The notes: a model not told the origin generated them from the letters alone. DNA of 64,000 nucleotides from Chryseobacterium sp. VAUSW3 (GCF_002205795.1 NZ_NIUY01000002.1:806001-870000), one strand, 5' to 3'. Positions 27,435-36,204 are shown, numbered from the stretch's first letter. Program-made: numbers and translations.

Positions 27435-29445
27435 CTACCGTATTTTCTACCATTTCCTTTGCGCTGCTGTCGAGTTCTGAACGGATGGGCAGGAAAAACT
27501 GTAAAGGATTTTTCATAAAATACCTGAAAATTTCTTTGTAAATTTCAGTCACTTCCCCAAAATTTACTTTTCGGGACCGGAAAGCCAGAACCATAGAAAG
27601 TCCGAAACTCACCGCAAAATTAAAGAATCCAATCAAAAATACGGTGATTACAGAAATCACTACGGTGTAGGTATCCACCTCAAATCCTTTTCCATAAAAG
27701 CCCAGTGCGATATTCCCGGCGGCAAATGTAATGTGTCGGATGTCCAGATCCAGACCCAGAAAAAGGCCAACAGGACCGGTAATTCCAAGGAACACCCCAA
27801 ACCAGAAGTTCGAAATAATTCCGGCGGCGTTTTTTGCGTAATAGTCTGAAATATTTTGCGCTGATTTTTTGCCAAGAAAATAATTCAGAAAAGGATTTTT
27901 GGCAATTCTTTTCGGAATATGGTAAAACACCGAACTGTTTCCGATATTTCCCGAAATAATTCCCGAAATGAAAAGGAAAAAGCCTGCAATACACGCATGG
28001 AAGATGGCTTTTGATTTGAAAGGATCGTGATCCTGAAGTATGTTGGAGGCTTTTTCTGCCGCAAAATTTTGCTGAAAAAGCACATCAAGACCGTAAATAA
28101 TGGCAAGCGCTACAGGAAAAGCCAGCGCTACATTTCCCATAAATGCGATAAACTGAGAGCGGAAAACTTTAGAAACCAGATGCGCAAAATCCACATAATT
28201 TTTCTGGGTATTTTCGCCTTCAGAAAGTACTTTGGCCATGGTTGCGGCCGTCATTGCCGGCTGTTTTGTGGCTAAAGTAAAACTCATCAGATAAATCATA
28301 ATGAATCCCATCGCGTAATTAAAGGCGTATAAGATTCCGTGAGAAAAATCGCTGCCCGGAAGTGATCCGTAAAAAAGCTTTAATACCACCAGACAGCCCA
28401 CGATAATTCCGCCGCCACTGGCTTTCAGGAACATGCTCATATAATCCCGACGGGAATTGGTGATATAATGCGTTCCTGTTTCTGCCGTATGGTTGGTAAT
28501 TAGGTGCGACATCAGCCGGGTGCTGTCAGAAACCAAATCCAGCAGGTTATTCTTGTGAGATTTATAATTCAGGATATTGAAAAACAGCTGTTTAGATTTA
28601 CGCACCACATCATCTTCCTCATCAATCACCATCACCTGATGAATATCGCTCATCCGGTTCAGCTGCTGCCTGATCTTGAGCAGCGACTGGTTAATTTTAC
28701 TCGATATTCCGTATTTCGCTGAGTTTTTAAAGGCTAAAGTCACAAAATCAAGACATTGCTCGAGATACACTTTAATCTGCTTATAATGTACGTCTTTGGA
28801 ATTCAGGATAAAATCAGGATTTTCAGCGAAATTTTCATTCAGGCGGTCGAGTTCATTCTGTAGGGCCAGAAAAGGATTATCGAATTTGCGGTATTCCGGC
28901 GCCATATTTACCACTTCCACGTCCATTGCATTTCCGATGACGCGCCAGGCAAGAATATTCATGGAAAAAAGCAGCTCATTTTTCACCTTAGGACGGATGA
29001 TTATATCATCGATCCTTAGCAGCTGGAAAAATTCGGTGAGCTGTTCCTCCGGGATACTTTGGAAGTACTGTAGGTCTTTGCCCGTTCTTACTGAAATCGC
29101 ATCGACCAGAAACCATACCGTATTTTCGTGTTCTACTGCAGGCAGAATTTTGTTCAGGAGTCTTTTTTTGAATTCCGGAAAAAAAGCGTTTTCAGATAAA
29201 ATATTAGCTTCTGTAAGCGAAAGATTAAAGGGTTTACCTTCGAAAAGATGGTTGATATAGTACCCGAAATTTTCTGTCACATCAGGATTAGTACGCAAAA
29301 AATCAAGAATTTCCTCAAAATCTGATTCCCGAAGATTCATCAGCAGCTCAGAAAGAGGTTCCAAAGATTTCGTTTCGTTCCGGAAACTGAAATATTTGGA
29401 AAGTACGGTGTTAAAACCTGTCTTATTTCTTTTGTACAAAGGCAT
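27412..29445 (-). CDS. Gcr-type 'site-specific recombinase' family membrane protein
   Basis: This 677-residue protein belongs to the family named after Neisseria Gcr. It has a helical N-terminal half (about 1-330) and about six to eight membrane spans in the C-terminal half (GGGIIVGCLVVLKLFYGSLP, ITGPVGLFLGLDLDIRHITF). I see no catalytic serine, tyrosine or DDE recombinase signature, so the name should not be read as a recombination activity; a membrane role is more likely. It converges on the DUF721 gene with 23-nt overlap and lies upstream of nothing obvious; mtgA is 18 nt further out on the same strand and presumably precedes it in an operon. A TATCTTTG -7 element lies 8 nt before the ATG. 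Confidence 0.72.
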   Translation of the reverse strand: MPLYKRNKTGFNTVLSKYFSFRNETKSLEPLSELLMNLRESDFEEILDFLRTNPDVTENFGYYINHLFEGKPFNLSLTEANILSENAFFPEFKKRLLNKILPAVEHENTVWFLVDAISVRTGKDLQYFQSIPEEQLTEFFQLLRIDDIIIRPKVKNELLFSMNILAWRVIGNAMDVEVVNMAPEYRKFDNPFLALQNELDRLNENFAENPDFILNSKDVHYKQIKVYLEQCLDFVTLAFKNSAKYGISSKINQSLLKIRQQLNRMSDIHQVMVIDEEDDVVRKSKQLFFNILNYKSHKNNLLDLVSDSTRLMSHLITNHTAETGTHYITNSRRDYMSMFLKASGGGIIVGCLVVLKLFYGSLPGSDFSHGILYAFNYAMGFIMIYLMSFTLATKQPAMTAATMAKVLSEGENTQKNYVDFAHLVSKVFRSQFIAFMGNVALAFPVALAIIYGLDVLFQQNFAAEKASNILQDHDPFKSKAIFHACIAGFFLFISGIISGNIGNSSVFYHIPKRIAKNPFLNYFLGKKSAQNISDYYAKNAAGIISNFWFGVFLGITGPVGLFLGLDLDIRHITFAAGNIALGFYGKGFEVDTYTVVISVITVFLIGFFNFAVSFGLSMVLAFRSRKVNFGEVTEIYKEIFRYFMKNPLQFFLPIRSELDSSAKEMVENTVATKSEDR

Positions 29446-29453
29446 ATTCCCTG

Positions 29454-29461
29454 CAAAGATA
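29454..29461 (-). promoter_or_regulatory. -7 element (TATCTTTG) just before Gcr-type gene
   Basis: Minus-strand TATCTTTG fits TAnnTTTG and ends 8 nt before the start codon at 29445, and lies in the 18-nt gap after mtgA. It implies an internal, almost leaderless promoter. Confidence 0.4.
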
Positions 29462-29463
29462 AT

Positions 29464-30108
29464 TTATTTTAAATTGACATTGTTCATCTGCCGCATGATC
29501 CAGCTGTGTTTCCGCTTGAGGTAAGAAGATGGATTTTTAGGATCATATTTTTTTGGATTAGGTAGAATGGCGGCAATCCACGCGGCTTCACTTTTGGTTA
29601 AGTTTTTTGCATTTTTATTGAAATAATACTCAGAAGCAGCCTCTACTCCGAAAACGCCGCGGCCCATTTCAATGGAATTCAGGTATCTTTCCAGGATTAC
29701 ATCTTTACCCCAAACAAGTTCGATGATGAAAGTGTAAACAGCTTCCAGCCCTTTACGGATCCAGCTTCGGCCCTGCCAGAGAAACACATTTTTAGCGGTT
29801 TGTTGGGAAATGGTGCTTCCGCCTCGCAGTTTTTTGCCCTGTTCGTTATGTTTCATGGCTTTTTCAATCGCCTTATAATCGAAACCGTTATGACTGAAAA
29901 ATGCCTGGTCTTCAGATGCTATCACCGCCTTTTTCACATTGCTACCCATTTCCTCATACGACACATAATTTCTTTTGAGCTTGCCGTACTGCATCAAACC
30001 GCCAATCTGTGTAATCGTTACGGGCGGATTAAAGAATTTTCCCCATACGATGAAAAGTATATTCGCGAGAATGAGTATAAAGATGAGTTTTTTGATTTTC
30101 TTCCACAT
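29464..30108 (-). CDS. mtgA: Monofunctional peptidoglycan transglycosylase
   Basis: Polymerises lipid II into glycan strands in the periplasm; GT51 family without the transpeptidase domain. After an N-terminal anchor helix (LIFILILANILFIVWG) the five GT51 motifs follow: VIASEDQAFFSHNGFD (catalytic Glu), GGSTISQQTAKNVFLW, a KGLEAVYTFIIE segment, ERYLNSIEMGRGVFGVEAAS and AAWIAAILPNPKKYDP. Length 214 is typical. A candidate -7 element TATTTTTG (minus strand, 30132-30139) precedes the start at 30106-30108. Confidence 0.93.
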   Translation of the reverse strand: MWKKIKKLIFILILANILFIVWGKFFNPPVTITQIGGLMQYGKLKRNYVSYEEMGSNVKKAVIASEDQAFFSHNGFDYKAIEKAMKHNEQGKKLRGGSTISQQTAKNVFLWQGRSWIRKGLEAVYTFIIELVWGKDVILERYLNSIEMGRGVFGVEAASEYYFNKNAKNLTKSEAAWIAAILPNPKKYDPKNPSSYLKRKHSWIMRQMNNVNLK

Positions 30109-30131
30109 ATTTTATTAGAGATAATAGGCTG

Positions 30132-30139
30132 CAAAAATA
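30132..30139 (-). promoter_or_regulatory. -7 element (TATTTTTG) for mtgA
   Basis: Minus-strand TATTTTTG fits TAnnTTTG, 23 nt before the mtgA ATG. Confidence 0.4.
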
Positions 30140-30149
30140 GAAATATTAA

Positions 30150-31196
30150 TTATTTAAGGGGCTTCAGGTATGTTAAATTATAATTGGGCAGCAATTCGGG
30201 ATGAAAAATTTTGATGTAATCTTTCAGAATTAAATCAGAACGGACTACTCCGCTTTCGAAAAAATCATTCGCACTTCCCTTCTCTCTCCCGCTCACGGTG
30301 TAGAGTTTTCCGTGATGGTATACATTCATTTTCGTGTAATTCGGGTTGATCTGCAATAGTTCTTTCTTTGTCTTATGGTTTCCCACATTCACCCAAAATT
30401 CAGCATTCTGAGATTTTGCAAAAACTTCTTCAAAACTTAAAGGAACTGCTTTGGAATCGGAGTTTGCAGCGTTAATATATTTTGCATTTGCATCTGCAAT
30501 CAAAGTTGCTAAATTTGTTTTTCCGCCGGGTAAGAACCATTGGTTTCCGTACATTTCATTGGCAAGAACAACAGGTTTGTACTGTCCTTTTTGTGCCAAA
30601 GCTTTCAGTGAATCATAGGAACTCTGAATCTCGTTAAAACGCACAACTGAAGCTTCTTCGGGCCCTAAAAGTCTTCCGAAAACCATAAGATATTTGGATT
30701 TTTCCAAAGGATTCTGCTCCAAATATTCATCTAGAAAAATAATTTCGATTCCGTTTTTTCTAATGAGATCGTAGGTATTATCGAAACTTGCAATATAATT
30801 CGTAAAGACCGCGTCGGGTTTTAATGCGATAATTTTTTCGATATCATATTTCTGCTCGTTTCCGATGTTCTGAATTTTTCCCTCTGAAATGAGACTATGA
30901 ATTTTCTCCGAATAAACATATTCCGGACTGGAGATTCCGATGATTTTATCTTCTAAACTCAATTCTGTAAAGTACCCTACCAGACTTGCATTAAGCAACA
31001 TTACTTTTTTAAAAGGCAGTTTCGAAACAGGAATATTGTAATTAAATTTACCCGATTTTAACTTTACAAAATCGCCGACACTTTTGAATGCGACATTTTC
31101 CGAAATTTTTTGCCAGTCGTTAAGCGTATATTTTTCCTCCTTTTTACACGAAAAAAGCAGAAATACAAATAAAAATGCAAAAAAAGTACGTTTCAT
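30150..31196 (-). CDS. Periplasmic metal-chelate binding lipoprotein (BtuF/FhuD-like)
   Basis: Substrate-binding protein of a class II (TroA/BtuF-fold) ABC importer, 348 residues. The signal peptide ends in a lipobox (LLFSCKK, Cys17), so it is a lipoprotein. Conserved segments include VMLLNASLVGYFTELSLEDK, IIALKPDAVFTNY (the 'PDlV' motif), NGIEIIFLDEYLEQNPLEKSKYLMVFGRLLG, and the C-terminal ANDFFESGVVRSDLILKDYIKIFHPEL, which is characteristic of iron-siderophore or cobalamin binders. No permease or ATPase gene is adjacent. Cobalamin would fit with nrdJ, but iron-chelate is equally likely. Starts 53 nt from the tRNA gene, divergent. Confidence 0.82.
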   Translation of the reverse strand: MKRTFFAFLFVFLLFSCKKEEKYTLNDWQKISENVAFKSVGDFVKLKSGKFNYNIPVSKLPFKKVMLLNASLVGYFTELSLEDKIIGISSPEYVYSEKIHSLISEGKIQNIGNEQKYDIEKIIALKPDAVFTNYIASFDNTYDLIRKNGIEIIFLDEYLEQNPLEKSKYLMVFGRLLGPEEASVVRFNEIQSSYDSLKALAQKGQYKPVVLANEMYGNQWFLPGGKTNLATLIADANAKYINAANSDSKAVPLSFEEVFAKSQNAEFWVNVGNHKTKKELLQINPNYTKMNVYHHGKLYTVSGREKGSANDFFESGVVRSDLILKDYIKIFHPELLPNYNLTYLKPLK

Positions 31197-31198
31197 TT

Positions 31199-31228
31199 TT
31201 TGAAAGGAATAAAAAAGTGTTATATTTG
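31199..31228 (+). promoter_or_regulatory. Promoter of tRNA-Arg gene
   Basis: A complete Bacteroidota promoter: TTTG at 31199-31202, 18-nt spacer, TATATTTG at 31221-31228, 14 nt before the mature tRNA 5' end. Confidence 0.75.
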
Positions 31229-31242
31229 CAGACCTAAAAAAA

Positions 31243-31316
31243 GGCCTCGTGGCGCAACTGAATAGCGCATCTGATTACGGCTCAGAAGGTTACAGGTTTG
31301 AATCCTGTCGAGGTCA
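31243..31316 (+). tRNA. tRNA-Arg (anticodon ACG)
   Basis: Full cloverleaf over 74 nt: acceptor stem GGCCTCG / CGAGGTC (one G-U pair), D arm GCGC..GCGC, anticodon stem TCTGA / TCAGA with loop TTACGGC giving anticodon ACG (read as ICG after deamination, decoding CGU/CGC/CGA), a 5-nt variable loop, and T arm ACAGG TTTGAAT CCTGT. CCA is not encoded. It has its own promoter and a terminator directly behind. Confidence 0.95.
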
Positions 31317-31320
31317 CAGA

Positions 31321-31352
31321 AACCCTGCATTGCGCAGGGTTTTTTATTTTTC
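31321..31352 (+). terminator. Intrinsic terminator after tRNA-Arg
   Basis: Stem AACCCTGC / GCAGGGTT (31321-31328 with 31334-31341) followed by a T-run, 5 nt past the tRNA 3' end; the prmA stop lies inside its tail from the other strand. Confidence 0.85.
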
Positions 31353-32171
31353 CAGAAGCAGGGAAACCCATTCTTCGCGCTGCAGTTTTCTTTTTAACGT
31401 GAGTTTCTGCTCATTACAAACCTCCAGGATATCATCAAAATCAAAGAAACATAATCCGGAAAGCACGAGCTGTCCGCCGTTATTTAAAACGGAAACATAA
31501 GTCGGAATGTCTGAAATTAGAATATTCCGGTTGATATTCGCCAGAATAATATCGAAATTTTCGTTGCCTAAGTTATCGGCGGTTCCCTGCGAAATCTCAA
31601 GTTCTACATTGTTTCTTGCTGCATTTTCTTTTGAATTTTCTACCGACCATTCGTCGATATCGATGGCAACGGTTTTTCCGGCTCCTTTTTGTTTCGCGAA
31701 AATGGCAAGAACCGAAGTTCCGCAGCCCATATCGAGCACGGTTTTGTTTTCAAAATCCATGTCGAGCATCTGCTGAATCATGAGATAGGTCGTTGCGTGA
31801 TGACCAGTTCCAAAGGACATTTTCGGCTGAATGATGATTTCGTGCGGAAGATTTTGGTTTTCGTGAAATTCTGCCCGGATCGACACCTGATTTTCTACAT
31901 TAATCGGCTCGAAATTCTTCTCCCACTCTTCATTCCAGTTGATATTGGGCATTTCGCGGTAAGTGTAGAAAATTTCTACAGCTTCATTTGAAAACATACT
32001 GATTTCCTGAAGTTGCTTTTCATCAAAAAGGTTTTTCTGAATATAGGCCAGAATTCCCTCGTGTTCCTCCGTAAAACTGTCGAAACCGATTTCGATGAGT
32101 TCTGCCATCAGGATTTCGTTCCAAGGCTGAAGCGGCGATATCGTGAAGTTGAATTCTAAATAATTGTTCAT
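31344..32171 (-). CDS. prmA: Ribosomal protein L11 methyltransferase
   Basis: SAM-dependent enzyme trimethylating lysines and the N-terminus of ribosomal protein L11. The 275-residue protein shows the short N-terminal L11-recognition domain, NWNEEWEKNFEPI, the FGTGHHATT motif (about 137-145), SAM motif I VLDMGCGTSVLAIFAKQKGA, and the post-motif ILANINRNILI. This combination is specific to PrmA. The start ATG at 32169-32171 (MNNYLEFNFTI) is the first available. Lies after a repeat element on the same strand as the glycosyltransferase upstream. Confidence 0.93.
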   Translation of the reverse strand: MNNYLEFNFTISPLQPWNEILMAELIEIGFDSFTEEHEGILAYIQKNLFDEKQLQEISMFSNEAVEIFYTYREMPNINWNEEWEKNFEPINVENQVSIRAEFHENQNLPHEIIIQPKMSFGTGHHATTYLMIQQMLDMDFENKTVLDMGCGTSVLAIFAKQKGAGKTVAIDIDEWSVENSKENAARNNVELEISQGTADNLGNENFDIILANINRNILISDIPTYVSVLNNGGQLVLSGLCFFDFDDILEVCNEQKLTLKRKLQREEWVSLLLEK

Positions 32172-32216
32172 GATGAATTTTTTGTAAAAATAACTATTTT
32201 TCTATTGATAAGGGAA

Positions 32217-32310
32217 CTGCGCCCCGGATTGAACGGCATGTTTGAGCTCTTTTTCCAGCGGCGGCTTCGCCGCCGCCGGAAAAAAGCGAGTAGTGAAAGC
32301 CGGAAATGTG
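32217..32310. repeat. GC-rich palindromic interspersed repeat, copy B
   Basis: Second copy of the element at 13231-13320, same orientation. The core arm is GCGGCGGC (32258-32265) with GCCGCCGC (32269-32276) around TTC; the stem continues as TTTTCC..GGAAAA with one A-C mismatch. Shared flanks are GCCCCGGATTG..CG, TTTGAGCTC and GCGAGT..GAAAGC. It occupies the gap between two minus-strand genes. Confidence 0.75.
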
Positions 32311-32318
32311 CGCCCAAA

Positions 32319-33404
32319 TTAATTCCTGTGAAAATGAGAAGGAAATGCGTCCTCCGGTTTCTGACGGAAAATATTGAGCAGAATCCACGATTTCAGAAAG
32401 CCATAACCGTAAGAAAACATCTGGATATAGGTGGAAATTACCGCAAATGAAGCGATGCTGATATTTTTGGTCTTATACAGCGCATGAAAAAACACAAGCA
32501 CAGTATACAACCCGTACATCGTAAGGAAAAGTCCTTTCTGAAAGAGAAAGTATTCAATAAAACCCAAAATGTAACCGATGAGAAAAACTGAGGGAAATGC
32601 AAACGAAATCTTCACATATTTCGGGTGACGCTGGTTAAGAATAGGTCTCGCGCAACCGAATTGGTAGACCTGTTTTGAGAATTTCCCGAAATCGACGCGC
32701 CGCTTATGGTAAACCCCAATATCATCAAAAAAGGCCGTTGTAAAACCGTTTTCCCAAAGCGTCATCGAGAGATCCGGATCTTCGCCAATCCGCATTTCTG
32801 AAAATCCGCCAACGGCCTGGAACGCTGATTTTCTCACGCCCATGTTAAAACTGCGGGGCTGAAATTTGGTGACCGCTTTCTTGTTTCCGCGAATTCCGCC
32901 TGTAGTGAAAACTGAGGTCATCGAATAGGAAATCGCCTTCTGCATCAGGTTGAAACCTTTGTGGGCTTTATCGGCCCCGCCAAAAGCGTCGCAGGGAATT
33001 TCCGTAATATTTTTTTTGATGTTTTCGATGTAATCTTTTTCGACAATCACATCGGAATCTACAAAGACAAGCCAGTCGTTCTTGGCTCTTCTGGCACCAT
33101 AATTCCTGCTCAAACCTGGTCCGGAATTGTCTTTTCGGTAAAACTGAATATCTAAACTTTCCTTAAAAAGTGCTGTCGTCGGTCGCAGATCAATCTTGGA
33201 ACCATCATCAACAATGATGATTTCAAAATCTTTATCGGTTTGATGAGACAATGAATTGAGCAACTCGAAAAGTTCGTCTTTCCGGTTATAAATAGCGATG
33301 ATGAGCGAGATGGAATTCAATGGACCGATTTCTGAATGATTTAGCGAGAAACTTTTACTGATTTTCGAGTTTATGAATTTTCTTTGTGCCTTCATACATT
33401 TCAA
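32319..33404 (-). CDS. Glycosyltransferase family 2 protein
   Basis: Inverting GT-A glycosyltransferase, 361 residues in the longest frame. The fold begins at ISLIIAIYNRKDEL (about 33-46), with EIIIVDDGS, NSGPGLSRNYGARRAKNDW and the metal-binding DSD in VFVDSDVIVEKDYI; GGFSEMRIGEDPDLSMTLW holds the acceptor-site ED. Two C-terminal hydrophobic segments (about 275-325) anchor it to the inner membrane. The ATG at 33404 makes the gene overlap the upstream methyltransferase gene by 50 nt; a TTG at 33320, directly before the GT-A domain (L29), is a possible alternative start. Sugar and acceptor are unknown. Confidence 0.85.
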   Translation of the reverse strand: MKCMKAQRKFINSKISKSFSLNHSEIGPLNSISLIIAIYNRKDELFELLNSLSHQTDKDFEIIIVDDGSKIDLRPTTALFKESLDIQFYRKDNSGPGLSRNYGARRAKNDWLVFVDSDVIVEKDYIENIKKNITEIPCDAFGGADKAHKGFNLMQKAISYSMTSVFTTGGIRGNKKAVTKFQPRSFNMGVRKSAFQAVGGFSEMRIGEDPDLSMTLWENGFTTAFFDDIGVYHKRRVDFGKFSKQVYQFGCARPILNQRHPKYVKISFAFPSVFLIGYILGFIEYFLFQKGLFLTMYGLYTVLVFFHALYKTKNISIASFAVISTYIQMFSYGYGFLKSWILLNIFRQKPEDAFPSHFHRN

Positions 33405-34518
33405 ACTGTAGGAAACGGCATTCTAATTTTCCGTTGAAAAGTTTGATTCTTCGGGAAGGTCTTAATCCAACTTTCTTCGCTGCATCGAGGTCTGAAGAAA
33501 TAAACCACGCCAAAGTATTTGGATAATTTTTCTTGAAAGTGTCGCCGATTTTTTTGTAAAATTCATCATCCTGAATTTCAATTCTCTCGTCATAAGGCGG
33601 ATTGAAAACCATCATCAGCGGGAACATATCTTTTTTCGATTCGAAGAAATCCTGCCTTCTCACTTCAATTACATCTTCCATTTCTGCTGCTTCTATGTTG
33701 AGATGAGCCGCGTTCAACATTTGATTATCTAAATCGTAACCTACAATTTTTCCTGTGAATTCTTTGATTCGGTTGATTCTTACTTCTTTTATTTTCTGGA
33801 AAAGTTCTGCATCATAATTTTTCCAGTTTTGAAAAGCGAATTTTTTACGGAAAATCTGTGCCGGCAAATCCATGGCAATCATGGCAGCTTCAATAAGAAT
33901 CGTTCCCGATCCGCACATGGGGTCCAGAAAATTACCTTTTCCGTCCCAGCCTGCAAGCTGTAGCATTCCACTGGCCAACACTTCATTAATCGGCGCTTCG
34001 CCTTGTTCTTTACGGTAACCTCTTTTAAAAAGCGGATCTCCACAGGAATCCAATGAAATCGTTACCAATTCCCTGTCGATATGCAGGTGGAATTTAATAT
34101 CCGGATCCTGAACATCTACATTCGGTCTTTTGCGGTGATGAAATTTGAAATAATCTACAATCGCGTCCTTCATTTTCTGGGACATGAACTGCGAATGGCG
34201 GAACCGGTCCGAATATACCGTGGCATCGATGGCAAAGGTTTGGTCAACATCCATATATTCGTCCCACGGGAACGCAAAAAGCTTATCGTAGAAGCGGCTT
34301 TCGTCCCAGGCTTTGAAAGTGAGCACCGGAATCATTATTTTGAGCGCAGTTCTGGAGGAATAATTAATCTTGTAAAGAAAACCTAGATCGCCTTCGCAGT
34401 TTACCGCGCGGTTTTTGATCTCAACCTTCTTACCGCCCAGTTTTTTAATTTCTTCTGCCAATACTTCTTCGAGTCCGAAAAAAGTTTTAATCTGTATCTG
34501 TAAGTTCTCTGTATTCAT
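33355..34518 (-). CDS. THUMP-domain class I rRNA methyltransferase (RlmL N-half / YpsC type)
   Basis: Probably methylates a guanine of 23S rRNA (m2G2445-type) using SAM. The 387-residue protein has an N-terminal ferredoxin-like/THUMP RNA-binding part (about 1-155, IQIKTFFGLEEVLAEEIKKL), then the methyltransferase domain with FLDPMCGSGTILIEAAMIA (motif I, about 202-220) and NPPYDERI (motif IV, catalytic NPPY). It matches the N-terminal half of E. coli RlmKL and B. subtilis YpsC; the RlmK half is absent. Its 3' end overlaps the start region of the glycosyltransferase gene. Confidence 0.87.
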   Translation of the reverse strand: MNTENLQIQIKTFFGLEEVLAEEIKKLGGKKVEIKNRAVNCEGDLGFLYKINYSSRTALKIMIPVLTFKAWDESRFYDKLFAFPWDEYMDVDQTFAIDATVYSDRFRHSQFMSQKMKDAIVDYFKFHHRKRPNVDVQDPDIKFHLHIDRELVTISLDSCGDPLFKRGYRKEQGEAPINEVLASGMLQLAGWDGKGNFLDPMCGSGTILIEAAMIAMDLPAQIFRKKFAFQNWKNYDAELFQKIKEVRINRIKEFTGKIVGYDLDNQMLNAAHLNIEAAEMEDVIEVRRQDFFESKKDMFPLMMVFNPPYDERIEIQDDEFYKKIGDTFKKNYPNTLAWFISSDLDAAKKVGLRPSRRIKLFNGKLECRFLQFEMYEGTKKIHKLENQ

Positions 34519-34639
34519 ATGAGTTTAGGTATTCAACCTTAATAATTTATTGGTGTGATTCTCATGCAAAACTCTATTCGCCTTTGTCATTTAATAAGAA
34601 ATCTTTTGTGATTTGTAGTTTAAGAAATGCAAATTTAGT

Positions 34640-34647
34640 TATTTTTG
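34640..34647 (+). promoter_or_regulatory. -7 element (TATTTTTG) at start of methyltransferase gene
   Basis: TATTTTTG fits TAnnTTTG and ends 4 nt before the ATG at 34652; the message would be leaderless or nearly so. Confidence 0.5.
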
Positions 34648-34651
34648 CACA

Positions 34652-35389
34652 ATGGCATGGTTTGAAACGTGGTTTAATACCCCTTATTATCATATTCTTT
34701 ACAAGGACAGAAATTTCGAAGAAGCAGAAAATTTCATATCGCTGCTAATCAACGATTTGCAGATCCCGAAACATTCAAAAATTATTGATTTAGCCTGTGG
34801 AAAAGGCCGGCATTCTGTTTTTCTGAATAAAATGGGTTTTGAAGTTTTAGGACTCGATCTTTCTGAAGAAAGTATTTCACAGAACAAAATTTTCGAAAAC
34901 GAAACTTTAAAGTTTAAGGTTCATGATATGCGGCACCCCATATATCCGGAAATCTCGAAGATGAAAGTTGACGCAGTTTGTAATCTTTTTACAAGCTTCG
35001 GATATTTCGAAAGTGAAGATGATGACAAAAAAGTCTTTAGATCTGTTGCTGATGTGCTGGAAGATAACGGATTTTTCGTTCTTGATTTCCTGAACGAGAA
35101 GTGGGTGAAAAATACTTTGGTCGCGGAAGCGGTAACCACAAAAGGCAACATCGATTTTCATATTTCCAAAAGAATCGAAGACCAACATGTTATTAAAGAT
35201 ATTGTTTTTAAAGATCAGGGCGAGGATTTCCACTTCTACGAAAAGGTGAAACTTCACACCTTGGAAGAGATTGGTTCTTATGCCGCGGAATTTGGATTTG
35301 AAAGGGTAAAAACTTACGGAGATTATAATCTCGGAACTTTCGATCGGGATACTTCTCCGCGTTGTATTAACGTTTTCAGAAAACTTTAA
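34652..35389 (+). CDS. Class I SAM-dependent methyltransferase
   Basis: Cytoplasmic 245-residue methyltransferase of unknown substrate. The SAM fold is clear: IIDLACGKGRHSVFLNKMGFE (motif I, about 44-64), VLGLDLSEESI (acidic loop), and VCNLFTSFGYFE (motif IV region, about 109-120). The N-terminus MAWFETWFNTPYYHILYKDR is conserved among flavobacterial relatives annotated only as methyltransferases. The last part ends in a beta-hairpin (CINVFRKL). Small molecule, such as a lipid or quinone intermediate, is more likely than protein or RNA, but nothing proves it. Monocistronic between divergent and codirectional neighbours. Confidence 0.83.
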   Translation: MAWFETWFNTPYYHILYKDRNFEEAENFISLLINDLQIPKHSKIIDLACGKGRHSVFLNKMGFEVLGLDLSEESISQNKIFENETLKFKVHDMRHPIYPEISKMKVDAVCNLFTSFGYFESEDDDKKVFRSVADVLEDNGFFVLDFLNEKWVKNTLVAEAVTTKGNIDFHISKRIEDQHVIKDIVFKDQGEDFHFYEKVKLHTLEEIGSYAAEFGFERVKTYGDYNLGTFDRDTSPRCINVFRKL

Positions 35390-35451
35390 AAAGATTTCGG
35401 ACTAAAAATTTTTAGCGGTAATTTTATCACAAACCACAATCAGAAAGATTC

Positions 35452-36141
35452 ATGATTATTTTTCTTTTAATATTAAGTGTTCTGGCCGGAGTATTTCTCG
35501 GAAAATATTTTGGTGGGAAACAGAAATTTGCAAAAAATCTCCTGATTTTAAGTGCCGGTTTTCTAATTACCATCTGTCTTAATGATGTTTTCCCGGAAGT
35601 GTATGCCGAAGGAAATTCCAACATCGGTATTTTTGTAATCGCCGGAGTGCTTTTGCAAATGCTGCTTGAAAATCTCACAAAAGGATTCGAGCACGGCCAT
35701 TTTCACCATCATCACGAAGAGAAAAACATTTTACCGGTAGCACTTATGATCGGGATGTTTATTCATGCCTTTTTGGAAGGAATTCCTCTGGCAAACGAAA
35801 CCGATGTTTTCAATCCTTATTTAATGGGAATTCTTTTTCACAACCTTCCGATTTCCTTTGTTTTGGGCGCATTTCTGATTCAGAAACAGAAATTTACGAC
35901 TTCCTGGCTGATCATTGCCTTTTTTGCAATTGCGTCACCTCTGGGATTAATTACCGGAAATTATTTTAACCCCGATTTTAAAGTCTATTTTCTGGCCCTG
36001 GTAGGTGGAATCTTTCTTCACATTTCCTCGGTTATAATCTTCGAAAGCAACAAAAATCACAATATTGACTGGTGGAAAATCCTCATGGTGATTTGCGGTG
36101 TAATTTTAGCGCTGGTGGGACATTTGTTCCATGATCATTAA
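35452..36141 (+). CDS. ZIP-family divalent metal transporter
   Basis: Inner-membrane metal transporter moving zinc or iron into the cytoplasm. The 229-residue protein has about seven to eight membrane helices, a histidine-rich loop between helices 3 and 4 (GHFHHHHEEKN, residues about 82-92), and the ZIP signature helices IGMFIHAFLEGIPLANE and GILFHNLPISFVLGAFL with the metal-site histidines and glutamate. The metal cannot be told apart by sequence. No Zur or Fur site is obvious. A hairpin follows at 36151. Confidence 0.88.
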   Translation: MIIFLLILSVLAGVFLGKYFGGKQKFAKNLLILSAGFLITICLNDVFPEVYAEGNSNIGIFVIAGVLLQMLLENLTKGFEHGHFHHHHEEKNILPVALMIGMFIHAFLEGIPLANETDVFNPYLMGILFHNLPISFVLGAFLIQKQKFTTSWLIIAFFAIASPLGLITGNYFNPDFKVYFLALVGGIFLHISSVIIFESNKNHNIDWWKILMVICGVILALVGHLFHDH

Positions 36142-36150
36142 TAAATAAAA

Positions 36151-36174
36151 AGGCTCCGGATTTCTCCGAAGCCT
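36151..36174. terminator. Bidirectional terminator between ZIP and FadL-like genes
   Basis: Arms AGGCTCCGGA / TCCGAAGCCT around TTTC with one mismatch, A-rich on the left side; it lies between convergent genes. Confidence 0.65.
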
Positions 36175-36204
36175 CCCATCATTATTTCACTTAATTCCGG
36201 AAAT

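Noticed and set aside
27412-29445. Mobile element at the 'site-specific recombinase' gene
   Set aside because: The Gcr-type protein is a polytopic membrane protein with no recombinase catalytic motif, and no terminal repeats flank it.
31243-31316. tRNA-Arg as an integration site
   Set aside because: No copy of its 3' end is found downstream in the window and the neighbours are core genes (prmA and a binding lipoprotein).
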